Shown one piece after another: positions 31,991 to 42,075 of a stretch of DNA of 64,000 nt. Position 1 is the stretch's first letter. Each line of letters begins with the position of its first letter. Origin of the DNA: Phialophora verrucosa (Eukaryota; Ascomycota; Eurotiomycetes; Chaetothyriales; Herpotrichiellaceae). Location of the stretch: NCBI GenBank assembly GCA_002099365.1, contig MSED01000009.1, forward strand, positions 2,170,001-2,234,000, written 5' to 3'. Position numbers and translations under genes: made by a program. The notes under the pieces are model-generated. The model saw only the letters and a list, made by a program, of their open reading frames with translations. It had not been told where the DNA came from and did no database searches.

Positions 31991-33034
31991 TCAGAATTGA
32001 CCACGGCGCTCTTCATAGTGTGTTGGCTTGTTTATTGTCGGCATATCTCTTGCAACCCAATCGGCCGTCCAGTCAATCATGCGGGCAAGAGAGACAACAG
32101 GGTAACCGTATAAGCGCTGAGCGGCGAGCGTGCTGTTGTACCACCCATACTCTGATTCCGTCCCTTCAAAGATTGGAGCCTTGCCGAAGCGACGACCGAA
32201 CTCATGCGCGGCCATCCGCACGCTCATATGCTCTGCTCCACCAACATTGAGCGGACTTGTTGGTGTTGTGACGTGGGCCAGCGCTCCAAGGATCTGGGCA
32301 TTGCTGTCACCTTGCCAGATAACTGAAGCATAGGCCGTCTCAATCGGTATGGGAGTCCCGCTTTTCACCCACCGAGCGATGTCGTGGAGGACGCCGTACC
32401 GCATATCAATGGCATAATTGAGTCGAATGATGCGCCCTGGGGTGTTATGGCGCCGTGAGAAATAAGAGAACATTCGCTCCCTGCCGACGCAGCTCATGGC
32501 ATAGTCGCCAGCAGGGCTGGGCTGCACACTTTCATCCCATCCGCCGCCGCTTATTGGCGCGAAGGAGTAAACGCACAAGGTCGAGAAGACGACAATGCGC
32601 GAAGCCTTGAAGCGCTCCGCCACCACGGCGGGTACATGCGTGTTCATTGCCCAGGCAAAGCTGGGATCTTCATCGGCACCAAACTTCTTTCCAGCCATGT
32701 ACACGATGTTGGCGACGTCAGGCAACGAGGTAACGGCGTCTCTGTTCAGGAGGTCACAAGTGATGGTTTCGAGGCCCCAGCTCTCGAGACGTTGGCGAAG
32801 ACCTGCTTCCGAAAATCTTGCCACTCCAATGATCCGCTTCGATGGTACTGCACGCTTTGCCATGCGTGCAATTGTCGGGCCTACTTTACCGCCGATTCCG
32901 AGAAACATGATATCCCCTACGAGACCTTGGAGTAATTTCGGCAGCCAGATCGGTGGCCGTGACAATAGTTCCTCAACTGCATCCTCGGACTCAATCCTGT
33001 CGGGTAGGTTATGTGCTTCGAGATACTCCGCCAT
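31991..33034 (-). CDS. NAD-dependent epimerase/dehydratase-like protein (extended SDR)
   Basis: An extended short-chain dehydrogenase/reductase-type protein. Start ATG 33034 (MAEYLEAHNLPDRIESEDAV) gives 347 aa; the frame is open to 33205 (404 aa). The Rossmann motif is IMFLGIGGKVGPTIARMAKRA, followed by the strand-turn IGVARFS. Next come CDLLNRD (base-binding Asp), IVYMAG, VVFSTLCVYSF and a substrate-side segment near GDYAMSCVGRERMF. The canonical YxxxK is not clear: GDYAMSCVGRE puts Gly where Lys is expected, so catalytic competence is uncertain. The N-terminal RIESEDAVEELLSRPP followed by a GxGGKxGPTxARMA core recalls a bacterial group of sugar-acid-associated epimerases. It lies divergent from the FAH-family gene, with a shared promoter region. 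Substrate unknown. Confidence 0.78.
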   Translation of the reverse strand: MAEYLEAHNLPDRIESEDAVEELLSRPPIWLPKLLQGLVGDIMFLGIGGKVGPTIARMAKRAVPSKRIIGVARFSEAGLRQRLESWGLETITCDLLNRDAVTSLPDVANIVYMAGKKFGADEDPSFAWAMNTHVPAVVAERFKASRIVVFSTLCVYSFAPISGGGWDESVQPSPAGDYAMSCVGRERMFSYFSRRHNTPGRIIRLNYAIDMRYGVLHDIARWVKSGTPIPIETAYASVIWQGDSNAQILGALAHVTTPTSPLNVGGAEHMSVRMAAHEFGRRFGKAPIFEGTESEYGWYNSTLAAQRLYGYPVVSLARMIDWTADWVARDMPTINKPTHYEERRGQF

Positions 33035-33568
33035 GCTTTCTGGGAGACGGTGCGAAAGAGAGGAGAGAACGCCACTTGGTGTCGAGGCTTCACCCATGAA
33101 TTCTGGTCGACGCAGTGCCTTCCTTATGAACAAGAGAGAGTCTTCTGCCGTACCTGGCCGACAACTGCGTTGAACGATGAGTTTGACCTGGCTTGAGGTT
33201 CCCAAATCGAACTGGGAAAGACTTGTCAGTCTTGTATTCCCGTCGATGCAGGAAGCAAATACCCTTGAGTGTCTCTATACTATTTCCAAGTGTGCAGACA
33301 ACCATCCAACTCCGCTCACCTGCAGGGGCCATTTGGAGAGTTTGTGGAGGAGACCCACAATTGGGCTCCCCCAAATCCCAGGAGTTCGGGTCCTTGCCGT
33401 GATGAGGAGACGTGGGAGACCGAAAAGTGCTTGGAGATGCTGCCAGTCAGGTTGCCGATGGCTGGTATTGTGCTGTCACTCGCTATTCCATCGCCGCTCT
33501 CACTGTTGACGGCAGAGCGATACGTACTTCAGCTTCTGAGCATCTGGTCTGTTCAACCAATCTACGCC
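33035..33568. promoter_or_regulatory. Divergent promoter region, epimerase-like and FAH-family genes
   Basis: 534 bp between two outward-facing start codons. If the epimerase-like gene starts at 33205 the gap shrinks to 363 bp. I could not assign specific sites. Confidence 0.4.
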
Positions 33569-34609
33569 ATGCCTCCTTCTTGGACACACTTGCTCAGATT
33601 CCTTGCGGAGGAAGATGGCCAGGTCCATCTAGGTCAGCTTGATTCTACGAAGTGGCCCGATGTCGGATTGGCAATATACAATGGCAACAGGGTGGATGTT
33701 AAGCTGGTGACCGGATCAGTCTTTGATGGTGCCGTGACGAATACCACAATGCACATATCAAAGGTATGGCGCGTGGCATAGAAGTGCGCCGCCAGCTGAT
33801 GTTATTAAACTTTTCTTCCAGCTGCTGCCGCCCCTCGAGATGTCCGAAGTGCCAATAATCCGTTGCTTGGGCTTGAACTACTACGAAGCGGCGAAGGAGG
33901 CAAAAGCACCTGTACCGGAAGTGCCTGTCTTGTTTGTCAGACCGCGTACTGCACTCAATGGCCCATATCCAGCTGCAATCAACATTCCGAAAATTGCACA
34001 GGACGGCTCGAGCGACTATGAGGCGGAGCTGAGCATAGTGCTATCGAGGACTGGTCGGGATATACCCGAAGACGAGGCCATGGACTATGTGCTGGGGTAC
34101 ACGTGTAGCAACGATGTCAGCGCTCGCACACAGCAATTCAAGAACAGCCAGTGGTCATTCTCGAAAGGTATGCTGGCCGATATTTCTCCTGACGCTGAAA
34201 GACATCGCTGACTATCCCTCCACAGGCCTCGACGGCTCCTGTCCTATAGGCCCAATCCTTGTCGCCCCTTCTGTGATCGAGGATCCGCACAATCTGAGAA
34301 TTCGAGCAGTCTACAATGATGATGTCGTGCAAGACGCCAATACGCAGTGAGTAGTCAAAGCAGCAATGCGGAATCCCTACGAAGCTAACCCTGATGCCTT
34401 CACGCAGGGACATGATCCATACGATCCCAAAGACCGTTGCTTTCTTATCGCAAGGTACTACACTGGAACGAGGCACCATAATCATGACCGGTACTGGTCC
34501 TGGCGTTGGCCTGTTTCGGAATCCCAAGGTGGTGCTCAATCACGGCGACGACATACGAGTGGAGATTGAAAAGATCGGTACGCTCATCAACAAAGTACAT
34601 TACGAATGA
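33569..34609 (+). CDS. Fumarylacetoacetate-hydrolase-family enzyme
   Basis: Four exons, 33569-33763, 33822-34167, 34226-34346 and 34408-34609, with introns of 58, 58 and 61 nt; the model closes in frame at 287 aa. The N-terminal lid resembles other family members (VHLGQLDSTKWPDVGLAIYN). The catalytic domain starts at IIRCLGLNYYEAAKEAK, then VPVLFVRPRTALNGP, the metal-binding segment DYEAELSIVLSRTGRDI, VLGYTCSNDVSAR with the family Asp, SFSKGLDGSCPIGP and IMTGTGPGVGLF. This is the C-C-hydrolase/isomerase fold acting on diketo acids such as acylpyruvates, 2,4-diketo-3-deoxy sugar acids or aromatic ring-cleavage products. The 285-aa length fits the sugar-acid and acylpyruvase branches better than true fumarylacetoacetase (about 420 aa). 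Substrate not determinable from sequence alone. Confidence 0.9.
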
Positions 34610-34667
34610 ATACAGACCCCAGGAAGCATGGAGCTCCGCAAGTGACTTCGGACAAGATACTGATATA

Positions 34668-35372
34668 TCATTGCTTGTCCTCTTTTCTGTGGGCAATTTC
34701 CAACCAGTATTTGTTGCTTTCCTCACTCGACCGTTTTATATCTCCACCGATGGCTGCATCGGCTCGGTTAATTGGACTTTGGGCCTCGGTTAAGGGCAAG
34801 GATTGCTCGATGAGGACGAGATATGCCTGCTTTCCAGGACCGCCGCCATGGACTTTTCGTTCCGAGGTGCCCATATTTCCGATTGCGGCGTCCGCCTTGT
34901 ATAGTCTGACGCGTTCAACATTGTCCGCTTGCGAGGCAGCTTCCACCCAACGCCGAGCATAAATGGCTTCGGTCTCTTCATCGGGCAGATCGAAGCGCAG
35001 CGAGGTGATGTAAGGGGCGGCAAATGTCCTTGAGCGGCCAGCAACAGCTAGCCTCGAGAAGATGTCTCGGGTTGGGTTGCGAAAATGCGTCAGAGCCTCG
35101 CGAGTCCACGGCGTCGGTTTGTTGAGAGCAGCCATGTATGCATCCGACGAAAGGACTGATGTGGTATGAGTGTCGTAGAACATCAAGAAGTGCGGCTTGT
35201 CGTCAAGCGCACGGTACCTTCGACCTTCGACGAAGCCAGGGATGGAAACTCGCTCGGGAATATGCTCGCAGTTGTGCCATCGTTGGTATTTCAGCACGTA
35301 ATCGGCGTCGATGTCGGCCCAGAATGCCATCATGCCTTTGCAGTCGTCCATGTCGGATTCGATGGCAATCAT
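34668..35372 (-). CDS. Dimeric alpha/beta-barrel (EthD-like) protein
   Basis: Start ATG 35372 (MIAIESDMDDCKGMMAFWADI) gives 234 aa; the frame runs open to 35720, but the extra 116 residues have no domain character. Visible: FWADIDADYVLKYQRWHNCEH followed by IPERVSIPGFVEGRRYRAL, the pattern of small ferredoxin-like alpha/beta-barrel proteins acting on catabolic intermediates. A second, weaker copy follows near residues 130-200 (APYITSLRFDLPDEETEAIY ... YLVLIEQSLP), so it is probably a fused tandem barrel. It is convergent with the FAH-family gene (58 bp between stops) and divergent from the JEN-type permease gene. The position supports a role in the same pathway, but the reaction is unknown. 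Confidence 0.7.
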   Translation of the reverse strand: MIAIESDMDDCKGMMAFWADIDADYVLKYQRWHNCEHIPERVSIPGFVEGRRYRALDDKPHFLMFYDTHTTSVLSSDAYMAALNKPTPWTREALTHFRNPTRDIFSRLAVAGRSRTFAAPYITSLRFDLPDEETEAIYARRWVEAASQADNVERVRLYKADAAIGNMGTSERKVHGGGPGKQAYLVLIEQSLPLTEAQSPINRADAAIGGDIKRSSEESNKYWLEIAHRKEDKQ

Positions 35373-35738
35373 GGCGGCAGACCTTGTGTCGATTCGATCT
35401 GAACTCTGCTCAGAACACCTCAACAGTCTATGGACAAGCAGCCAGGTTAACGATGTTGTGAGTCTTCCTATTGCATCTAGCGTCGGAAGGAACAGGAAAT
35501 CCTCCAATTTCTGAACCAGTCCAGATGCATTTCCTCCACGATCCTCCTCCACACCCTTCCTCCACACTCTCTCCAACACCCTCTCCACAGATGCAGCAGG
35601 GCTCTTCCTAATGTGGTCCAAGATCGTCCTTACTGATCCACTCTTATGTACCAGTTCTCCTCCGCGAAACAACACCAGGCCGGTTGGAACGATAGACATC
35701 CAGATATCTCGAAGCCACAAGCACGACCGACGACTACC
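35373..35738. promoter_or_regulatory. Divergent promoter region, EthD-like and JEN-type genes
   Basis: 366 bp between two outward-facing starts. If the EthD-like gene used the longer reading frame the gap would be only 18 bp, which is a reason to prefer the shorter form. Confidence 0.4.
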
Positions 35739-37311
35739 ATGGCTTCCTTCGACGAGGAGAAGGTAGACGTGACCTTTGTCGAACGCTCTACAAGACTCCA
35801 GGACCGGCCTGCCGTCAAGATGACTACCACACAGTATCTATCTACACGTTTCTCGACGTTGAAACCAACCTGGACGATCCCTCCCAATCCCATCAAGTTG
35901 CTCGGTCTCTTAACCCGCAAGAATTGGCTGTTCTTCGCGGTAAGTGGATGGCGTGACCATCGCAATTGGCAAACATAATCTGACGTGTGAGGAACAGGTT
36001 GCCATGGCAGGCTGGACCTGGGATGCCTTTGACTTCTTCACCGTCAGCTTGACCGTCACGCAGCTGGCAGCCCAATTCGGCAGGAGCAACACAGACATCA
36101 CCTGGGGAATCACCCTGGTGCTGATGGTGCGGTCTATCGGAGCAATCATCTTCGGTCTCGCCAGCGATCGATACGGGCGAAAGTGGCCCTTCGTGATCGT
36201 CAATGTCATGTTCATCATCCTAGAACTAGGGACCGGCTTCTGTCAGACGTACCAGCAGTTTCTGGCTTGTCGTGCCCTGTTCGGCATCGCCATGGGAGGT
36301 CTCTACGGCAACGCCGTTGCCACTGCCCTGGAGGATTGCCCCCTTGCAGCTCGAGGGATCGTGTCCGGCATCCTCCAGATGGGATACATCCTGGGATATC
36401 TGCTCGCCACGGTCTTTGCACGCGCTCTGGTGGACACGACATCCCACGGCTGGCGGCCACTTTTCTGGTTCGGGGCCTGCCCGCCTGTGCTGATCATCGC
36501 CTTCAGACTCACCCTGCCCGAGACGGACTCGTACCTCAACCGCGAGCGAGTGCGCAAGGCGAGCAAAGCAACCATGTCGACTTTCGTGCGCGAGCTCAAA
36601 TTCTCCTTCACGAACCACTGGCTCCTCCTCGTGTACATGGTGCTCCTCACCGCGGGGCTGAACTTCCAAACGCACGGCACGCAGGACCTCTACCCTCTCA
36701 TGCTCAAGAGCCAGTATGGCTTCTCGGCCAACGGCGTCACCATCACCAACGTGGTCGCCAACCTTGGCGGCTTCGCCGGCGGCGTCACCTGCGGCTGGAT
36801 CTCCGACATCTTTGGCCGGCGCGCCACCCTGATCGTCACGTTCCTTGTCTCTGCCGCCTTGCTGTACCCCTACACCTTCGTCTCGTCCAGGGCAACCGCC
36901 GCGGCGGGCTTTTTCGAACAATTCTTCATCGAGGGCGCCATGGGCGTCGTGCCCATCCACCTGCTCGAGATGTCACCCGGTTCCTTGCGGACCTTCTCCG
37001 TCGGCACGGCGTACCAGCTAGGAAACCTCGCCTCGTCCGCGAGCTCGACCATCGAAGCCACAATCGGGGAGCGCTTCCCGCTCGAACCCACGACCGCGGG
37101 CGGCGTGCAACGCTACCACTACGGCAAGGTGATTTGCATCTTCACGGCCTGCTGCCTGCTGTACAACATCTTGATCGTGCTGATCGGGCCGGAGAAGAAG
37201 GGCGTGAGCCTCAACGTCGAGGATGACGGGGACATGAAGCAGGCGGTCGGGCACGAGCACGTCGACGAGATCCTGGCCGCCAAAATGCAGGCGGGCATCG
37301 ATGTCAAGTGA
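35739..37311 (+). CDS. JEN1: JEN-type monocarboxylate/H+ symporter (MFS)
   Basis: Two exons, 35739-35939 and 35998-37311, 58-nt intron, 504 aa. A major facilitator of the sialate:H+ symporter (SHS) family, the group of yeast Jen1, which imports lactate, pyruvate and related monocarboxylates at the plasma membrane. Diagnostic segments: AGWTWDAFDFFTVSLTV at TM1, DITWGITLVLMVRSIGAIIF, DRYGRKWPF, CRALFGIAMGGLYGNA, HGWRPLFWFGACPPVLIIAF, the family signature NFQTHGTQDLYP, ISDIFGRRATL, FEQFFIEGAMGVVPIHLLE, YQLGNLASSASSTIEATIGE. N- and C-termini are hydrophilic and cytosolic by family topology. Family certain; the actual substrate may differ, and its place in a small catabolic cluster suggests it imports that pathway's acid or exports a product. 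Confidence 0.95.
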
Positions 37312-37868
37312 GTCAGCTCGCTGTCCAAGCATCAGCATCCTCGAAGCAAGCGGCGGATCCTTGGGACTTTGTCGGCTTTTTTTCAGCCTTTGTGACTAAA
37401 AAGATGGATTGAATGCAAAAGCTTCATCTCCTCCACTTGCCCTTCCTCTCACACGGTCTCTCTCTCTCCGCGAGTGCGAAAGTCTTCCATTCCAAAACTC
37501 AGGTGCCACGCAACGGCGCCGTACATGATGTACATGCTTATCTCGTCAAACGGAGAGGACGCTAACAAGGTACCTCTAGTTACAGAGACGGGGAGAAGCA
37601 CCACACTGTCAGGGCATCCCGTCGGCGTGACTGGCCCGCTCATCCCAGCGACGCAAACACGACATTTTCCGGAATCCACTTTGCGTAGCGATAGAAGCAA
37701 CCGAGAGAAGACTAGGTATGGGTATCATTCATTGCCGGCCCTGCCGTGTTTGTTCATCTCAATTTCCAGCTCAGCCCCATTTCACTTTCATTAATGTCAT
37801 AAACAAAATCCCAATCATGGGTCCTATGTGGCATACATACTTTGAAGAACGTCTCCTCGGGCCAAGAA
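37312..37868. other. Convergent 3' intergenic region
   Basis: 557 bp between the permease and GCP2 stop codons, with pyrimidine-rich stretches near 37430-37470. No gene seen. Confidence 0.5.
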
Positions 37869-40598
37869 TCAAATGAACAGGTCATCCCGTTTCTGCACCT
37901 CCGCGTTGGTCAATCTCCCGCAAAGGCTGAGCAATGACACGGTTTCAGTCGTAGCGAACCAATTGAGTGCGTCGATCAGGATCTTCAGGTGCCGGTTGAA
38001 ATGCTCTTCGTATTTCCTGATCGACTCTTCTATCCTCTTCATCCGTGCTGGATCGGTCGGCGCAGGAGGCGGTGTCGCGCCTCCCTTGGCCGGTTTCAGT
38101 TGAATGCTCGTATCGGCCTCGTAGATGGACTTTGTGACGTGCTCGACGTAGGACGCAAACATCCCACAGCCGGTCATAAGCTTCGTGTGTAGTCGGAGCA
38201 GTTTGGCCTGCGTCAAACCCAGGTCTTTCATACACGAATCCAGCATGTCGACGTGATCCTGCATCAACTCATCCACGGTTGGCTTGGCCTTGGGGTTGAG
38301 CCCTGGCCTCATATCCTCCGTGTCGTCTCGCTCGGCATCATCCACTTTTTTCATGAGCTTCTGCCAATTCGGCTCCAGGACTTCTGCCGTGGCGAAAAAG
38401 AGCATTTGCTGGACAAAGACGAGCATTCTGGATCGGAGCGTCCATACGCGCCGCTTCCAGAGCTCGAATTTCTTGTCGGAGGATTTGTGGATCCAGGCTT
38501 TCTCCTTTGTGTGAGTAGACCAGCAACCCACCAGCTGAGTTTCCAGGTGACGAAGCGCGAGGGTGTATCGAAAGATGAGCTGATACCGTTTCACCGTCTT
38601 ACGACTGATGATCAGGGACAAGGGGAAAGGCACTTGGTAATCGAGCTCCAATGCGTCGAACCCGATGATGTCCTTTTCCTTTTCCTCCTCCTTCTTCTTC
38701 TCTTCCTTCAATTTCTCTGTTGTGGGGACCTGTGAAGCCGCAGGTGTTTTGTATTGATCGATCACTGAATCTGGGTTGTCCTGGTCCATGCCTTGCACGT
38801 TGACGACCTTGATTAGCCATTGCGTCAGTCCGACAGAGTTCAACTCCACCTTCACATCCTCTTTGAACGGGTCGGCAACTGCGATACTCCCTGGTTGATG
38901 GAGCACGAGATCCAGCAGCGACTGTAGCTTGCCAACATTGACGTCCCGGTGCTTTTTTCGCAACTCGGAATCGCTGAGTTCAAGGAAATAAAGAAAGAAC
39001 TCCGCCCGGTCGAGGAAGAAGTAGTGCTTCATTGACCGGAGTCGACTCCGAAGAGAGTTCTTGGTTAGAAGGAGGTGTAGCAGCTCCTTGTTGGCGAAGG
39101 AATAGGCATTGTTGACATTGTCGAGAAACCGTGGGTCGTCGAATGTCGCGGGCGTATCAACGATCTTGCTGCTGATGTTCACACCGCCACACTCGCGGAC
39201 GACATTCAGATACTTGCCCGCTAAGAGGACTTTCTCTCGCATGGCGTCTAGTTGTGGCGGTACTTCTTTCTCTCTGATGTAATATCGCTTCTCCCAGTAC
39301 TCATCTGTATAGTCCTCATCAAGTCGTTCCCGCTTGATACTGGCCCGTTCACCAATCAGAAATTCAGAGTGCGGATCGTTGATACCTCCACGATGAAGCC
39401 ATTCGTTCAGCATCACCATGTAAGGCCTACTAGACTCTCGGAGAAGCATCTCTAGGATTGATCTGGCGGCGGGGTCGCCCGAGAATGTAGACAATCGATT
39501 TGTCAGTAGCCCTAGAACATTGCCGCCTATACATCGTTTCTTGCTGAGACTGCCGGGTAGCAGATCTCCGCCTTCCTTGAGCCGCTCAATGATGTTGTCC
39601 GCATCAAAGTCGTCGATGGAATCGTCAATATCCTCTTCCAGGAGGGAATTCTTCTTCAAAAGTTCTTGGGCTAGCGAATATAACTGAGCCAGACACTGCG
39701 CGGTAGGGATGATGGCGATATGCATCTGGTGCAATGTAAACTTCGGATCCGTGAGCACCTTCATCTCTAGCTGAGCAATCAATATAAGGTAGTCCTTGAG
39801 TAGCTTCCGGATTGCTGCACAGAGAGCGTGATTGACCGAACCGAATTCCTCACGACTCTGCACCTCGATGAAGGCCTCAATGGCGCAATGATGCGTGGCC
39901 ATGGAAAGCATCGAAGTGGTGAGGTCTCGCAAGCTAGGGTCAAGGCCGGGAAGGGGATGGAAGGAAGGCCCATTGAGGCGGTGCTTTTCTTCCGCGGGGT
40001 CGTAGCTGTCGTGGAACCGCACGTACTGTCCTTCGAAGCCCATAAACACATAGAGTAGATCATCCAGTAGTGCATGTTCTTGTTCTTGCATGGACAAGTT
40101 ATCGAGAGGCAGAGGGCCAAGATCTGCAGGAGCATGGCGCGACAAAGGCGGCGCCGTAACTCTCACAGCAAGAGGTGCAGAAGAATGAGGGACGAGGGAT
40201 ACTGAAGTTGCCCATGGTGGCGGAGGCGTGCTGACATCTTCTTGTGGCTGCTTAAGCACAGGACTGACCAAGCTCCGCCTCGCAGCATGCCGGCCGCCAG
40301 TGTTCGACGGCTCTTTCTTTGGACTTCTCCTTGTGTATATCGTCTCGGTCGTCGTAATGGTTGACTTCTCCTTTCGTCTGTGTTCAAGTCCGCTCAGCCG
40401 CTTCTCAGCATTCGATGCCACGTACGCTCCATACACCGGATTGCCGAAGCCATCTGGCAGGATTGGAGAGCCTGTATCGCGGGCGAATGGTCGCTCGTCT
40501 CTGGTGGCTCTGCTCGAGTTCACACGCGTGGAGCCATTCGAAAACTGGGCGCTCCTTCGATCAGTAGCCGAAGCACTTCTGTAGTGGAGGGAGGTCAT
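37869..40598 (-). CDS. GCP2: Gamma-tubulin complex component 2 (GCP2/Spc97/Alp4)
   Basis: A single-exon protein of 909 aa. It is a core subunit of the gamma-tubulin small complex that nucleates microtubules at the spindle pole body. The first 150 residues are basic and disordered. The N-terminal GRIP domain starts near residue 170 (EQEHALLDDLLYVFMGFEGQ), includes KRCIGGNVLGLLTNRLST, and contains the GCP2-typical RPYMVMLNEWLHRGGINDP. The C-terminal gamma-tubulin-binding domain starts near HYFFLDRAEFFLYFLEL and includes YQVPFPLSLIISRKTVKRYQ and a QMLFFATAEVLEPNWQ-type helix. A Lys/Glu-rich insert lies near residue 645. Length is normal for fungal GCP2. It shares a 343-bp divergent promoter with the proteasome alpha5 gene. 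Confidence 0.96.
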   Translation of the reverse strand: MTSLHYRSASATDRRSAQFSNGSTRVNSSRATRDERPFARDTGSPILPDGFGNPVYGAYVASNAEKRLSGLEHRRKEKSTITTTETIYTRRSPKKEPSNTGGRHAARRSLVSPVLKQPQEDVSTPPPPWATSVSLVPHSSAPLAVRVTAPPLSRHAPADLGPLPLDNLSMQEQEHALLDDLLYVFMGFEGQYVRFHDSYDPAEEKHRLNGPSFHPLPGLDPSLRDLTTSMLSMATHHCAIEAFIEVQSREEFGSVNHALCAAIRKLLKDYLILIAQLEMKVLTDPKFTLHQMHIAIIPTAQCLAQLYSLAQELLKKNSLLEEDIDDSIDDFDADNIIERLKEGGDLLPGSLSKKRCIGGNVLGLLTNRLSTFSGDPAARSILEMLLRESSRPYMVMLNEWLHRGGINDPHSEFLIGERASIKRERLDEDYTDEYWEKRYYIREKEVPPQLDAMREKVLLAGKYLNVVRECGGVNISSKIVDTPATFDDPRFLDNVNNAYSFANKELLHLLLTKNSLRSRLRSMKHYFFLDRAEFFLYFLELSDSELRKKHRDVNVGKLQSLLDLVLHQPGSIAVADPFKEDVKVELNSVGLTQWLIKVVNVQGMDQDNPDSVIDQYKTPAASQVPTTEKLKEEKKKEEEKEKDIIGFDALELDYQVPFPLSLIISRKTVKRYQLIFRYTLALRHLETQLVGCWSTHTKEKAWIHKSSDKKFELWKRRVWTLRSRMLVFVQQMLFFATAEVLEPNWQKLMKKVDDAERDDTEDMRPGLNPKAKPTVDELMQDHVDMLDSCMKDLGLTQAKLLRLHTKLMTGCGMFASYVEHVTKSIYEADTSIQLKPAKGGATPPPAPTDPARMKRIEESIRKYEEHFNRHLKILIDALNWFATTETVSLLSLCGRLTNAEVQKRDDLFI

Positions 40599-40941
40599 AT
40601 CCGTAGGCGGTCATCGTCGTCGCGGAGTAGTGTGCTCAAGAAAAAAGAAACAACAGCAACAACCCATGTGGTGGGGAGCGGCTGTTGGTCAGTAGCAGCG
40701 CCAGCGGAGCGCGTCGCGGTCGCATCGACGAGGCTGAGAAGTCTTGGCAGTAGAGGGAGTCGCAAGGCTGAACTGCATTGCGCATCCCAAGCTTGCCTGA
40801 CCTCCAAAGCCACCAACCTCGTTTGCAACATCTGGTGCTCTGCGAGACCCAACTTGGTCCTTATTATCCTCGAAAGCCACAGTACCCCTCTCGCACATCA
40901 CTTTTCCTCCCCCAGACCGTCCTCGTGCTCGAAGTTTCACA
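40599..40941. promoter_or_regulatory. Divergent promoter, GCP2 and PUP2
   Basis: 343 bp between two outward-facing start codons. I found no clear proteasome-associated control element (PACE-type GGTGGCAAA) by eye. Confidence 0.5.
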
Positions 40942-41828
40942 ATGTTTATTGCAAGATCGGAATACGATCGAGGGATCAAGTGAGCGGCTTCACACCTAGT
41001 CTCAAAATATCGAGCTAATACCGGACAGCACCTTCTCCCCTGAAGGTCGTCTGTTCCAGGTCGAATACTCCTTAGAGGCCATCAAGCTTGGGTCGACAGC
41101 CATTGGAGTACGGTCAATGCCACTTTCCCCGGGGAATCGAAGACTAACACGCCTAGGTTGCTACGTCGCATGGCGTTCTTCTCGGTGTCGAAAAGCGCGT
41201 CACGTCCCCCCTGCTCGTCTCATCCAGCATAGAGAAAATCGTGGAGATCGACAGACACATTGGCTGCGCCATGTCCGGCCTTCAAGCAGATGCACGGAGT
41301 ATGATCGAGCACGCTCGTGTCGAATCGCAGAACCATGCCTTCAATTTCAACGAGAAGCTCGGCGTGGAGAGCTGTACTCAGGCGATTTGCGATCTGGCAT
41401 TGAGGTTTGGCGAAGGAGCACAGGGAGAAGAGTCAATCATGAGTCGTCCGTTTGGTGTTGCTCTGTTGATTGCAGGCTGGGACGAGGACCAAGGGCCTCA
41501 GTTGTGAGCACATACTGCATTGGAGACTATATCACCTGCTGACGCGTGCAGATACCATGCAGAACCGTCAGGCACGTTCTACCGTTACGACGCAAAAGCG
41601 ATCGGATCCGGCAGCGAAGGCGCTCAAGCGGAATTACAATCAGAATACCACAGATCCCTCACGTTGGAAGAGGCCGAGACCCTCGTTTTGAAGACTCTGA
41701 AGCAGGTTATGGAGGAAAAGCTGGATTCAAAGAACGTACAATTGGCGAGCGTCACCCGCGAGGATGGTTTCCGAATCTATTCCGACGAGCAAATGAGCAC
41801 CGTTGTCGCCAGGCTCGAGGGCGATTAG
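40942..41828 (+). CDS. PUP2: 20S proteasome subunit alpha5
   Basis: Four exons, 40942-40979, 41029-41107, 41157-41503 and 41552-41828; introns of 49, 49 and 48 nt. The spliced product is 246 aa, the normal length for an alpha ring subunit. It opens MFIARSEYDRGINTFSPEGR, the YDRGxNTFSPEGR signature that identifies alpha5, then LFQVEYSLEAIKLGSTAIG, VLLGVEKRVTSPLL and the HIGCAMSGLQADARSMIEHA region. Towards the end come FGVALLIAGWDEDQGPQLYH and SGTFYRYDAKAIGSGSEGAQ, and it ends with an acidic-basic helix as in other alpha5 proteins. Alpha subunits are structural, gating the proteolytic chamber. The first exon codes for only 12 residues and two bases. Confidence 0.96.
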
Positions 41829-42075
41829 ACTGGCGTATGGAAGAGCATGTAATATCATGTGCATCGTTTGGCGTCAGGCGCGGACAAAAACATCATGCTC
41901 AGCGCATCGCGTGGGCGTGGGCATCCAAATTGAAGACATTTCGACTACTTCTGCCATCCTTTTCACACACCGCAAATGATTGATTGATGCTCTACTAATG
42001 AGTTTTACTTTAGATCTATTGGCCGGTTGTACATCGACTGTCGCCTCAGATGGCCACGTCTTGTTTCTGATCTAT

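Noticed and set aside
35373..35720. 116-codon upstream extension of the EthD-like protein
   Set aside because: No domain character, and it would leave only 18 bp before the divergent permease gene; the internal ATG fits the family start.
36183..37226. 347-codon ORF overlapping the JEN-type gene in another frame
   Set aside because: It is an Arg/His/Pro-rich shadow caused by high third-position G+C; the JEN frame has unambiguous family motifs.
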